Assembly: GCA_032719365.1 (NCBI GenBank)
Contig: CM064862.1
Span: 5,296,001-5,360,000 of the forward strand
Length of the DNA stretch: 64,000 bases
Direction: 5' to 3'
Source of the DNA: Prinsepia uniflora
Taxonomy: Eukaryota; Streptophyta; Magnoliopsida; Rosales; Rosaceae
The position numbers and the translations under genes are program-made. Within the stretch, counting starts at the first letter, position 1. Every line of letters starts with the position of its first letter. The notes beneath the pieces were generated by a model. That model was given only the letters and a program-made list of their open reading frames with translations, searched no databases and was not told where the DNA came from. Shown piece after piece: positions 46,913 to 58,505 of this stretch.

Positions 46913-48998
46913 TGATAACACCCAAACTACGCATTAAATTAAACACGTAATTTGAGTATTATACAATTTAAACCCTTTTTGTGTAATTGTAGCATTGGTA
47001 AATAAGGATCGTTCTTAACCAGGGAAATTAGGGAACATTATTAATATGTTAGTTAAAAGGAATAAAAGAATAAAGAATTACATAATTCAATAATTCAATA
47101 ATTAAATAATTAAGAATTAAAGAATAAAATAATTAATGAATTAATGAAATAAAGAATTAAATAATAAAAGAATAAAGAATTAAATAATAAAAGAATAAAG
47201 AATTAGATTGGGGGTTTGAAAGATTGTAATCATATAATAAAGAAAGCAAATAAAAATAATTAAGAATTTAATTCTACTTCTACTTTAACTTTTATGCAAG
47301 TGAACTTTCTTCAAACACATATTTTTACTAACACTCTAACATCATGCTCATATTGAACCAATCACGAAATTCTACCTTAATCATCTCAAATACATGCATA
47401 TATTTTTCAACATTATAAATGCACCGAACAGCGGTCATAAACACTTATCATACGATTCACCTTAAGTTTGTGATTTCAATGTGTGTCAAACATCTAAATC
47501 TCTTCAATCCTATTCTAAGTGCACCGAACACCGGTCATAAACACTTAGCGTTAAATTGAAGGTTAAGCACTAAAACATATGAAGTAAATGAAATTCAAAA
47601 AGTAAAACACATGAAGATTGTATTCACATTTACAAATGTTAGAAAGAAAATACAAACACATATATTGAATTATAAGTAAAACCAAAACAATAACAAGAAT
47701 TTAAGTAAATGGAGAAAAGTTACACTTTCGGAACCCAAGAACAGCTTGTGATTCCGTAAGTGGATGGAAACAATGGAATGTTATTCATAAGGAACACCGA
47801 ACAGAGCCAAGATCCTTATGAAGATGGAGGATAAAACATAAGAATACAGACTTAAATTCTAGAATTATTTCGGAAATACTTGGCCTAGGTATTTCTTAAG
47901 AAAAGCATAAATATGTATTTACGAGATCTCAAAGAAAAATCACAAGAACAAAGTAAAGAAGAAATGAAATTAAGAATTTATATAAATTAAGAACAATAAT
48001 TAAAAGAAAGCTAATTAAATAAATAATCTAACAGAAGTTAAAATGGTCCCAAAATAAATCTAAAAATAGAAAAAGAAGAAATGAGAGAAGAGAGAAACAT
48101 GAACTAAACTAAGACTAAAACTGCTCAAAAATGGGGACTAAATTGGGGACCCCTTTACAAATGAATTTGCCTCCCTATTTATAGAGGGAGGCCATAAAGA
48201 ACTAAAAATAAAATACAAAATAAAATATAAAAATAGTACAAAAATAAATGATGAAAAATGATGACTAATGATGATATTAGGTTTGATTTTGAATGGTTTT
48301 GTGGCTGGAATTTTAGAGAAATATGAGAAAGTGGGTTGAAGTTGTTGGGTTGGTGCAGACAATTCAGAGCAGGAGATGGGCTGCAGCAGTGAAGGAAGTG
48401 GGTGGGCTGGCGCAAGGATTGGACTGTGTAAGGGAGTGCAGGCGTACGGTGGGCTGGGGCCACGGGCTGCGCGTGCTGGGCTCGCGTGAAGGAGGATGGC
48501 TCGCGCGGGCTGGGCTGGCGGGTCGAGCTGGAGACTCGGGCCTGGACTGAAGGTGACGCGGGCCGAGCTGGAGATGGCGTCTGGGCGGAGCACGGTAGCA
48601 GGCCGGATTTTTGGGCTGGGCTTCTAAATAGCGCGGGCCAGCAGGTGGACTGAAGAGAGGTGCGGGCCAGGCAAGTGGGCTGTGCGGTTAGGACTGGCGT
48701 ACGGGCTGGAATGAATCTGGGCTGCAAAATGGGCTCACATTAAATATGAATTTGGGCTTTTTAAAACATAATTTAAATTATTAATTAATATTTTCACCGA
48801 ATTTCGTCCATAATTTATTCGTTATAATTCCGATCGAGACGATTCCTTCGCCAAAATGCTCCAAATAACAAGCTTTATTTATTTAAACAAAAATATCACA
48901 AAAAAAATATTTTATCTAATTATTTATTATTTTAATATTAAAAGTCAAGTATAAGAGTATAAAATAATATAAAATAATGCTTATTTGATGACCTATCA
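46913..48998 (-). mobile_element. Unrelated solo LTR, about 2.1 kb
   Basis: Ends TGATAACACCC at 46913 and GACCTATCA at 48998, flanked by CACAC (46908-46912) and CCCAC (48999-49003), a 4-of-5 match. A TATAAATA box on the minus strand at 48176-48183 fits an LTR promoter in that orientation. AT-rich simple repeats (AATAAAAGAATAAAG) lie near 47040-47210, and a GC-rich block at 48330-48730 gives long but non-coding frames. Boundaries are supported by the interruption of the surrounding LTR. Confidence 0.7.
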
Positions 48999-51078
48999 CC
49001 CACTTAAGACAAAAGTCCACCCGCCTCGTAAAACGTGCAATAGTGCCTCGAAATTTTCATCACCTGTAACTTTCATGTCGAATGTCCGATTTCGACGTGC
49101 CGCCTATCTAAGGACTCGTATCTACTCGATCTGCGTAATGGTCCTCGGCTTACGTGCATTGGACCTCCTTGGTTAAAAGTCACCATTTTACGTAATCCTA
49201 GGGGCAAAACAGTCATTCCACACCGTCCATCTGAATTCTCTCGGATAATCAAGAATTAGTCACGTTAATCCATAGTTAATTAATATTTAATCTCGATATT
49301 CGAGACGGGTCGTCACACTAGGGGTCATCCCTTACCTCCAACCGGGTCGACTTGTAGGTCTGCAATCAAGTCCCAACTCGAGCGACTTAACCTTGGAGAC
49401 CCGACTAGGTCCAAAAAAAACCATCCAACCTTCACCATTTTCACAATTTAAAATTCCAATTAGGTCTAATCAAGTAGATAAACAGTTCTATGATCTCAAA
49501 ATATGAAATCCTTACCCTAAATTCAAAGACTCAATCCTTCAATTTTCGACCAACTTTCGAGCCTTCGTCTTGAGCACTTCCTGTGTCCAAACCTTTAAGT
49601 CTTAGCTAGTTTGGGTCTCACATGTCTCAGAAAGATGTTGGGGAGCTCGTTCTTAAGCGTCTAGGTCTAGGAAAGGAATTGAGTTCCAGGAAAAACGAGT
49701 TTTTTTGGTTCTCACGTCCTCTCGGTTTCTCTTATTTATTTTCCTTCTGCTATGTTTTTCTCTCTCGTTCTTCCGCTCTTCTATGTTCTTTTGTTCCACT
49801 TCTCTCCTCTTGCTTTCTTTCGTTCTCTTTTTCTTCTACTTGTTTTTTTTCTTCTCCTTTTGTTTTTCCTTTCTTATATGTTCAAATACGTAAGGAAAGA
49901 AGGTCAAGCGGTGAAGTTCACCTCACTAGACCCTAGGGTGACATTTGTCACATTCTAACTAATCCAACACTAACTTGATGACTCATCAATTTCCATCATG
50001 CAACCATAATTTAATTCCCATACATGCGTCAATTTTGAAAAATTATTTTAGACTCGTAACTTAACTGTCAGGTCTCCAATTTCGATATGCCGCCTGTCTA
50101 CGGATTCCAAGTTACGAAACCTATGTAATGATCCCTGGTAAATGCACATAAAGTTATCCGAATAAAAAAAATAAACTCTTGACCTTTAAGTACATACAAC
50201 AAAAAAATAGTCCATTTACATTATAATGTCCTAGATTTACATTTTCCAAATTTTTGGGTCGTTTAAACCATAAGATTAAGTGACAATATATTTTTATGGT
50301 ATTGTTTGATCCGGAAATGACCAACTTGATGAGACCCGCTGGGGGATCTAGGACCAGCCGTGTGGTGTCTCGGGCCTGCTGGGGGCGTAACTGCTCGGCA
50401 GGGATCCTGCAAAGACTTGACACCGGTGTGGTGTCGGCCAAAGGGACTCCGATGCTTAAGTTAGTATCTGTGTTCCGAAGGGCAAGTAAATATAGTGCTC
50501 TGAATGGGGTCTGAGAGCTTACCTTTGTGAAGGGTTTCGAGGTATTTATAGTAGCCATAACTGCGGTAATTGGGCTACTGTTTCGGAGCAGGTTGTGCTT
50601 TGTGGCTGAGGGTTGCCTGACAAGCCCTGGACATCCGGAGGGGGCGCCAGCTGGAGTCCGAACCTGCCTCCGTCAGGGAGTGGGTATGGCAGAGTTGGTT
50701 AGGTGACTGTCGCAGCCAGCTGGTGTCTGTTCCCTGTCAGGTGACGAATGACAGGTTTGCGGGTAAGTGCCGATCGGCGGGCCACATTTGTGGGGGGTGC
50801 CGATCGGGTAATCGGTCGGCGTCCGTCCTGTCTTGGCGTGACAGGACCCATCCCAACTGGACCTCGATAACCGTGCCCGGTCCTGCTCCCGTCTGATAAG
50901 TCAACTGAAATCCCGAAACAATCCTTCAGCACCTATCAGACAAGGGATTCTCGCCGCTTATGCTTCCGCCTCTCGATTAGCCCCGAACGTCGTGTCACAG
51001 CCTGGAGGGTCATCAAAAACAGAAAAGTGTGAATGGACAAAAATATATTCGTTAAAACACATTTTAAAAGACATCATT

Positions 51079-53925
51079 TGACAGGGACCCGCCCCGATCC
51101 CCCGGGGACCACAAGGGGACGTGCCCTGCTCCCGTCTGACACCCGAACCGAAAATCCCGATTTTAGCCTTAAAACTTAAATGCATAAATGTCCGAATTAA
51201 AAAGTCATACATATTCCAAATTTAACCGATGTCAGACAAGGGATACAATTTAAAATACAAATCCGAGCACGACACAAGAAAGGAAAATCCCGCGGGTGAT
51301 CCGACCCGACAGGGGTTCAGGTGCGCAGTGCAAAATCTATGCCTCAGCCTCGGGGTCCTCACCAACCTCAGCAATACGACCTGGAGGGGTTACCAAAACA
51401 TGAAAGGTGAGTGGGCCGAAACTCAGGTTTGTAAAAACAGTATAATAAGGAAAATACATGCTTTACCCCCTCCGTTTTCCAAAACATGCATGCAACAGTA
51501 TTTAAAAACCATAAATACGTGTAATATATCACAGCATCATATTAAGCCAGAAATGTAATATAAACCCAGCTACTGCACCATACACAACCGATATTGACAT
51601 CCCAGATGTCCGACGTCCCTGACGTCCAATAGTGGTCACAGTCCCAAGGCTACGCGTGCCACCCGGGGTCTCAAATCCCGAGTCCAATCTCCGAACCCAG
51701 TTCGGTTATGGCATCCCAGATGCCTAGCGTCCCAGACGCTCGACGTCCCAGACGTCCAATAATAGCAATCCTGCTCCTGAGTCATCCTACGGTCCGGCAC
51801 CTCCGTAGCATGACCCCTCGCAGGCAATGCACCGTGACCGCTCCGGGGTACCACATCCGGAGGAGACAGTATTATACGGTGGATTATACAGTGCAGTACC
51901 CAAGATAGTCATCGTATCCACAAGTATATGTAACTAAATATATACAATATAAAACAGTATTCATTTTCCGTAAAACGGGCCTCAGCCCAACACCGTAAAA
52001 CGTGTCACAGCCGTAAATCGAGATAATCAAAATCCATTAATGAATCACGCACACATTTAGATATACGAAAATGAAAACGGTTATGCATGCAAGAGTTAAT
52101 AAAAACGGGCCCACTCACAGTACGCTCCCGCTGCGAATAACGCGCGTACGAACTTGTCTCCGGAATTAACGTAAGTTCCCTGTCATTTCCAATCACACAC
52201 AAGTGTCATTATAGGTCCTTAAAATACCCTCAAAAAGTTCGAAACAGAAACCGGTTCGGGAAAGCCGGCCAACACGCTTCCCGAGACATCCGGCCCTAAA
52301 CTGACCTTCCTCACTATCTCAGATCAACATAGTTATTTCACAGAAAATGTCCAAAATGATGAAAGGATTAAAAGTCAGGTTGACCGTGTTCCGAGATAAT
52401 GCTCAACGCGCCCTCACGCGCCGCCCAAAGTGGCTGCGCGTGAAAGTCACACGCTGCTACAGTGTCACTGCTACAGTGTCACCGTCCTTGCCCGATTTAC
52501 GGTAATTTGGGTCTGCGACCCGCGGGGTGACCCGATTAATTAGCCGTCTATTTCTACTTAATTTCTTTCCTTCTTGATTCTAACATGTTCTAAAGTCATT
52601 TAATTACAGTTCTCAGTCCACTAATCAACTCGACAAGCCTTCAACCATCCTATCCAAACCCGAATAGCTACACGGGTCAAACCTCAGAACACCTCCAAAC
52701 TATCACCATTGTCCAATTAATTTATACAGAAGCATACTAGGACCTAGACTAACAAAATAGAACCATCGATTGAACGAAACATCACCTGAAAGTAGCCGTC
52801 CAAACGCTGCGATTTCCTCTGCACACGGCGGTCACCGTCCCAGCTCCTCCGTGGCTGGTTGTCGTCGATTTCGATATGGACAGGTTCCAACTGTTCCCAG
52901 AAAGCTCACTAAGTGATTGGTTTCGTCCGAAACACCGTGGAAATTGAACTCGGATTTTCCCTCCAAATCGGTTTTTCTCAGAACTGGAACTTGGGTTCCT
53001 GGGCAATTCCTCGATCACACTCTTCGAATCTTGCACGGTTAGGTTTCTGCTACTCCCAGAAAGCTTCCCCAGTGTTTAGATCGATCTCAAAACCCGTAGA
53101 GATTGAATTCGGAAAATTTCCCCCCAAAGACCCGAAACTGTTCTTCACTGTTTCTCCCCGTCTCTCTCAACTCTCAGCCTCAAACAGACACCAAAATGAA
53201 CCCGTCACTCACTCCCCTTGCGCGGTTAATCGATCAAGGCGTCCAACACCCGTGGGAGACACTCACAGATCGCACAGAAGCTTGCAGCCCGCACACAGAG
53301 TCCATAACCGCATTTTCAATCCTACCCGTGGTCTGCAACAGCCTTAAACTACACTCCCACTAACTTAAACTACATAAACAATACTCACAAACCAGTCCAC
53401 TAAGGTTTAAACTATTTGCACGCCCACAAACACCACGGCATGGCCGTGTCCCCTGTTTTTTTCACGGTTGCTGCTACAGTAACCGTGCAAAAAGACCAAA
53501 ATGCCCTCAGGGCAGAAATTACCAAAATGCCCTCCAACTTCCGTGACCCACAACTCGGTCATCCGATGTCCGTTTCACGCGTGCCGCCTGTCGTTGTACT
53601 CAGGGCATCGAGACGAATCTAACGGTCTTCGGGTCGTGTGAAAATTCCCGGTACATCAAAAAGTTAACTTTTTCCCCTAACTCGTCCAAATTACGGTAAT
53701 GCCCCTGAACTTCCGATAGTCATGACTTTTTCCCTGATCGTCCGAATTGGACGTGCCACCTGTCTGTGAACTTGTGACGTCCCGAACTACGTCACGGTCA
53801 CTAGTCAAAGTCCATTTGACCCATAACCCAAAAAGGAAACAATTGGCCATAATCCACAGGGGTAAAATCGTCACTTCATACATTAAATTACAATATTACA
53901 ATCTGTGAATTTCCGGGGTGTTACA
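51079..53925 (-). repeat. 3' LTR of the Tekay-like element
   Basis: 2,847 bp, TGTAACACCCCGG start and GGGTCCCTGTCA end on the minus strand. Five hairpins with CCCAG or CCCTG loops lie at 51596-51756. Confidence 0.95.
51596..51756. repeat. Five hairpins with CCCAG/CCCTG loops (Tekay-like LTR)
   Basis: Each is 15 nt with perfect 5-bp arms: GACAT/ATGTC (51596), GACGT/ACGTC (51612), GGCAT/ATGCC (51710), AGCGT/ACGCT (51726) and GACGT/ACGTC (51742). Loops are CCCAG or CCCTG. The matching set in the other LTR lies at 59022-59182. Confidence 0.9.
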
Positions 53926-53938
53926 ACCTTCCCCCCAT
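53926..53938 (-). promoter_or_regulatory. Polypurine tract of the Tekay-like element
   Basis: ATGGGGGGAAGGT on the minus strand, directly before the 3' LTR. Confidence 0.88.
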
Positions 53939-53958
53939 AAGGAATTTCGTCCCGAAAT

Positions 53959-56900
53959 TTAAGGAAACAAATAAGGAAACTGTTCCCGCATCTGAGCCTC
54001 GGGCTCCCATGTGGCTTCTTCCACGTTCTGATTCCTCCAAAGGACTTTCACGAGAGGAATCGTCTTCTGCCGTAGTACCTTGTCCTTCCTGTCCAATATC
54101 TGTACTGGTTGTTCTTCAAAGCTCAAATCCTCTCGAAGCTCGATAGGTTGCTCCTCCAATACATGAGAGGCGTCACGTACGTACTTCCGCAACATGGACA
54201 CGTGGAAGACGTCGTGAACCTTAGAAAGTTCTGGGGGTAAAGCCAATCTATATGCCACCCGACCAATCCTCTCCACAATCTCATAAGGTCCAATGAAACG
54301 TGGACTCAGTTTTCCCCGTCGGCCAAAGCGAATAATTCCTTTCCACGGGGACAACCTCAGGAAGACAAAATCTCCAACCTCGAATTCCAAATCTCGGATC
54401 CGTCTGTCAGCATAACTCTTTTGGCGATCCTGTGCCGCCCTCAACCTCTCCTTGATAACACGGACTGCTTCCTGGGTGATATCCATCAACTCCGGCCCTA
54501 CGGCCGCTCACTCCCCAATCTCCATCCAGCAGATAGGTGTCCTGCACTGTCGACCATACAGTGCCTCGTAGGGGGCCATCCCAATACTCGCCTGGTAGCT
54601 GTTGTTGTAAGCAAATTCCATCAAAGGCAAGTGAGTATCCCACGAATCCGAAAATTGCAGTACACAAGATCTCATCATGTCCTCCAGGGTCTGAATAGTC
54701 CTCTCAGACTGTCCATCGGTCTGTGGATGGAAAGCAGTACTGAAATGCAGTTTCGTTCCCAAGGCAGCCTGCAAACTCCGCCAGAACCTGGAAGTGAAAC
54801 GCGGATCGCGATCGGACACGATCGACTCCGGCGTACCATGAAGTCGGATGATCTCCTTCACGAACAATTGAGCCAGTCGGTTCGGTTTGTAAGTCTCTTG
54901 TACTGGTAGAAAATGTGCTGACTTCGTTAATCGGTCTACAATCACCCAAACTCCGTCAAATCCACTCCGGGTCCTTGGTAACTTAAAGACAAAGTCCATG
55001 GTGATGTGGTCCCACTTCCACTCGGGAATCGGTAGTGGCTGCATAGCCCCATACGGTCTCTGCCGCTCCGCCTTAACCTACTGACAGGTTAAGCATCTGC
55101 TCACAAACTCAGCAATGTCTCTCTTCATCCCTGGCCACCAATAACAGTTCCGGAGGGTACGGTACATCTTTGTACCTCCCGGGTGCATAGCATACGCTGA
55201 ACTGTGGGCCTCCTCCAAAATCTCGGCCCGTAACTCTGTCTCTGCTGGCACACACAAACGACCCAATTTCACCAGTGCCTCATCGTCTCGGATGGTAAAG
55301 TCCTGCCGTTCCCCATCCTCAACTTCAATCCTATAGATGCATAATATCGGGTCCTGAAGTTGCGCCTCAATGATCCGATCAACCAACACTGGCCGTACGT
55401 GGAAACTGGCCAATAAAGCTCCATGCTCATCCGTATCTAGAATAACCCAAGCCTTCCGGAGTTCCACTAGTAAAGGAAGATACACCATCCTCAGGTGTGC
55501 AATGGATCCCGCTGATTTCCTGCTGAGTGCATCTGCCACCACATTAGCCTTACCCGGATGGTACTCGATCGTACAGTCGTAATCCTTAATCAACTCCAAC
55601 CATCTTCGTTGCCTCAAGTTGAGTTCCTTCTGGGTAAATAGATACTTCAGGCTTTGGTGGTCGGTGTATATCCTGCATGTTGCACCGAAAAGGTAATGTC
55701 TCCAGATCTTCAAAGCATGAACTACCGCCGCCAACTCCAAATCATGGGTAGGGTAGTTCAACTCATGAGTTTTTAGCTGCCGTGATGCGTAAGCGATCAC
55801 CTTACCATTCTGCATTAATACGCATCCCAAACCTTGTAGTGAGGCATCACTAAAAACTACAAACTCTCCACTGTTGTCAGACAATGCAAGGATAGGAGCA
55901 GTGGTCAAACGATGCTTCAATTCCTGAAAACTCTGCTCACACTGCTTGTCCCAGATAAACTTCACTCCCTTCCTGGTCAAACGAGTCAACGGCGCAGCAA
56001 TCTTGGAGAAACCTTCCACAAATCTCCGGTAGTAGCCTGCCAATCCTACAAAACTCCGCACCTCTGTCACTATCGTCGGTCTGGCCCAGTTGGTCACCGC
56101 TTCCGTTTTCTAGGGATCCACGCTGATCCCATCAGCCGAAATCACATGTCCCAGAAAACCAATGCTGCTCAGCCAAAACTGACACTTACTCAGTTTGGCG
56201 TACAACTGTTCATGTCTCAGCTTCCCTAACACCAACCGTAGGTGTTCCTCATGTGCTCGGGCACTTCCCGAGTACACCAAGATGTCGTCGATGAAAACAA
56301 TCACAAACTTGTCCAGGTAAGGTCGGAAAACTCTGTTCATCAGATCCATGAATGCTGCTGGAGCATTCGTCAACCCAAAAGGCATCACCAGAAACTCATA
56401 GTGTCCGTAACGAGTTCGGAAAGCCGTCTTCGAAATATCCCCCTCCGCAATCCTCAGCTGATGATACCCAGATCGCAAATCAATCTTCGAGAAGCACTGT
56501 GCTCCCCGCAACTGGTCGAATAAGTCATCAATCCTGGGTAAAGGATACTGGTTCCTCAGCGTCACCTTGTTCAGCTGTCGGTAATCCACACACAATCGGA
56601 GACTCCCCTCCTTCTTCCTCACAAACAACACCGGTGCTCCCCACGGTGAGGTACTTGGTCGGATGAATCCCAACTCGACCAACTCCTGTAACTGTGTTTT
56701 GAGTTCCCATAATTCTGCCGACGCCATCCGGTACGGTGCCTGAGATATAGGTCGGGTACCGGGGAGTAATTCAATGGTAAACTCAATCTCCCGCGGTGGT
56801 GGTAATCCAGGTAGATCCTTCGGGAACACATCCAGAAACTCCCGCACCACAGGTATCTCCTCGATACTCGGAGTATCAACTCGCTCCGACACAACGTGTG

Positions 56901-58398
56901 CCAAATAGCCCTGGCATCCCTTCCGTAGAAGTTTAGTAGCAGTAAGTGAAGAAATCACTTCCGGCAGTGAACCATCCCGCTCCCCCTGAAAGGTAACCTC
57001 CGGCAAACCCGGACTCCGTAGAAACACTTGCCGACTACAGCAATCAATAAGCGACCCATGCTCCGCTAACCAATCCATCCCGAGAATCACGTCGAAGTCA
57101 TGGATGTCCATAATAATCAAGTCTGCTGGCAGATCCACCTCCTCAATTCTCACCGGGCACCTCCGAATCACCTGATTCACCAAGTATACGACACCCATAG
57201 GTGTGCCAACCCCCATCTCACTATCTAAGGCTGAAACCTCACAATCTAACATACCGGCACAACGCCTCGAAATAAAAGAATGTGTAGCCCCCGCATCCAA
57301 CAATACTCGCACAATAAGGTTCGAGATATGAAGTGTACCTGTAATCACATCCGGGGCTGACCTCGCATGCTGCTGAGTCACTGCAAAAACAAGAGCACTG
57401 GGCCCCGCAGTCTGCCCGCGCCCACGTGCGCCACGTCCAGCACCCTGTCCTCGGCCTCCGGCAGTGTTGGAAGCCGAACTCTGTGCAACACTAGCACCTC
57501 CAGTATCGTTGTTCCTCGACAACGACGGGCAATCTCGGGCATAGTGACCCGCTCCTCCGCAAGCAAAACAATTAACTGTCCTCGGTCCATCCCAAGACCC
57601 TCCTGATACACCACTCCAAGACTGATGCTGCCCAGCACTGGATCTCGATCCGCCCCTCTGAGAGCCCCCTGATCGACCTGACCAGCCACGACCCCGCAAA
57701 GATATGGGTGCTCCACGATAACTTCCCCCCTTAGAGATCTTCCGGCCGGTTGGTCCCGGATGGGGACGATCCCGGCGCCGCCCCTCGCCTGATGATTGTC
57801 GCGCCTGGTGTGCCGCCAGACTGGCCTCGACACGAACTGCAGCGTCGACCATGTCCCTCAGAGTCGCATAAGTGGCAGCCGTCACACCTGCCCGTATCTC
57901 TCCTCGGAGCCCCAACTCAAACCTCTGACATCTGTCCTCCTCAGTACTCACAAAAGCTGCTGCAAAACGGGAAAGCTTCCCGAAAGCCTGCTCATAATCT
58001 GCCACGGACATGTCCCCCTGCTCCAGTCGCAGAAACTCCGCCTCTCGTGCTGCGCGAAAAGATCGCGGATAGTACTGATCTAGGAACCGAGCACGAACGT
58101 CCTCCCATGTGGTGGTACAAACTGACCACCCCGATATCTCCAGACCCTGCCACCATCGGTAAGCTCCGCCTTCCAGTAAGAAAGCCGCCAAAGTCACCCG
58201 CTCGCCGGGTGGGCAATGCATCACAGTAAAGATTCTTTCCCATTTATCAATCCACTCGTAGGCATCCTCGGGGTCAGATCCCCCATTGAAAGGTGTGGCT
58301 CCCAACCGTTGAGCCCGCTCAATACTGGCACATTCCATCTCTCTCTCAATTTCCTCGGCGGTCCGTGCTGAAGAGGCTCTCCTCGGAGGCATAACCAA
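53959..58398 (-). pseudogene. Tekay-like gag-pol with three in-frame stops
   Basis: One frame runs from 58398 to 53959 (1,480 codons counting stops). In order: gag capsid region (GGAYRWWQGLE), CCHC knuckle (CFACGGAGHYARDC), protease (LLDAGATHSF), RT (CVDYRQLNKVT, FIDDILVYS), RNase H (FSDASLQGLGCVL), integrase zinc finger (CLTCQ) and core (VSDRDPRFTSRFW, HPQTDGQSERT), then a chromodomain-like end. The frame is interrupted by TAG at 56110-56112 (after RT), TAG at 55078-55080 (after the integrase zinc finger) and TGA at 54508-54510 (after the integrase core). No frameshift was seen, so decay is by point changes only. Each stop is one C-to-T step from a CAG or CGA codon. The copy cannot make a full polyprotein. 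Confidence 0.93.
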
Positions 58399-58490
58399 CT
58401 GTTAAGAGGCATAGATTAGTTAACGCAATTATTAGACTCGAAAAGTACCTAATATTAGCCGCTAGTCTAACATGCTGACCACAACCTAGT

Positions 58491-58502
58491 GCTCTGATAC
58501 CA
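58491..58502 (-). promoter_or_regulatory. Primer-binding site, tRNA-iMet type (Tekay-like)
   Basis: TGGTATCAGAGC on the minus strand, three bases inside the 5' LTR. It is identical to the LARD primer site. Confidence 0.93.
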
Positions 58503-58505
58503 AGC

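Larger units (their letters stand above)
40513..49317 (-). mobile_element. Solo LTR split by three later insertions (minus orientation)
   Basis: Begins TGACACGACCC at 40513 and ends CGGGTCGTCACA at 49317, with CTAGG at 40508-40512 and 49318-49322. Its own sequence lies at 40513-42311, 43101-43146, 46489-46912 and 49004-49317, about 2.6 kb, close to the other LTRs of this group. The perfect duplication across 8.8 kb shows the insertions came later. Confidence 0.9.
36252..50262 (-). mobile_element. Decayed solo LTR split into three pieces by later insertions
   Basis: Pieces are 36252-36772, 39770-40507 and 49323-50262, about 2.2 kb in all. Together they follow the order of motifs in the better LTRs of this window on the minus strand: TGACA start, GTGAGTGGACAAAAAC, then GTCCACTCATA, a GGACAC/GATCGA-type block, TGCCGCCTGTCTACGGATTC and a GGGTCGT end. 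The word TTAAA before the start recurs at the end (50263-50267). Boundaries are approximate because of age. Confidence 0.5.

Noticed and set aside
48179..48727. 182-codon frame on the minus strand, proline and alanine rich
   Set aside because: It lies in a GC-rich block upstream of the TATA box in a solo LTR, with no family features and an overlapping frame of similar composition.
49622..49936. Hydrophobic 104-codon plus-strand frame
   Set aside because: Pyrimidine-rich low-complexity sequence inside a decayed LTR; the F/L/S-rich translation follows from composition.
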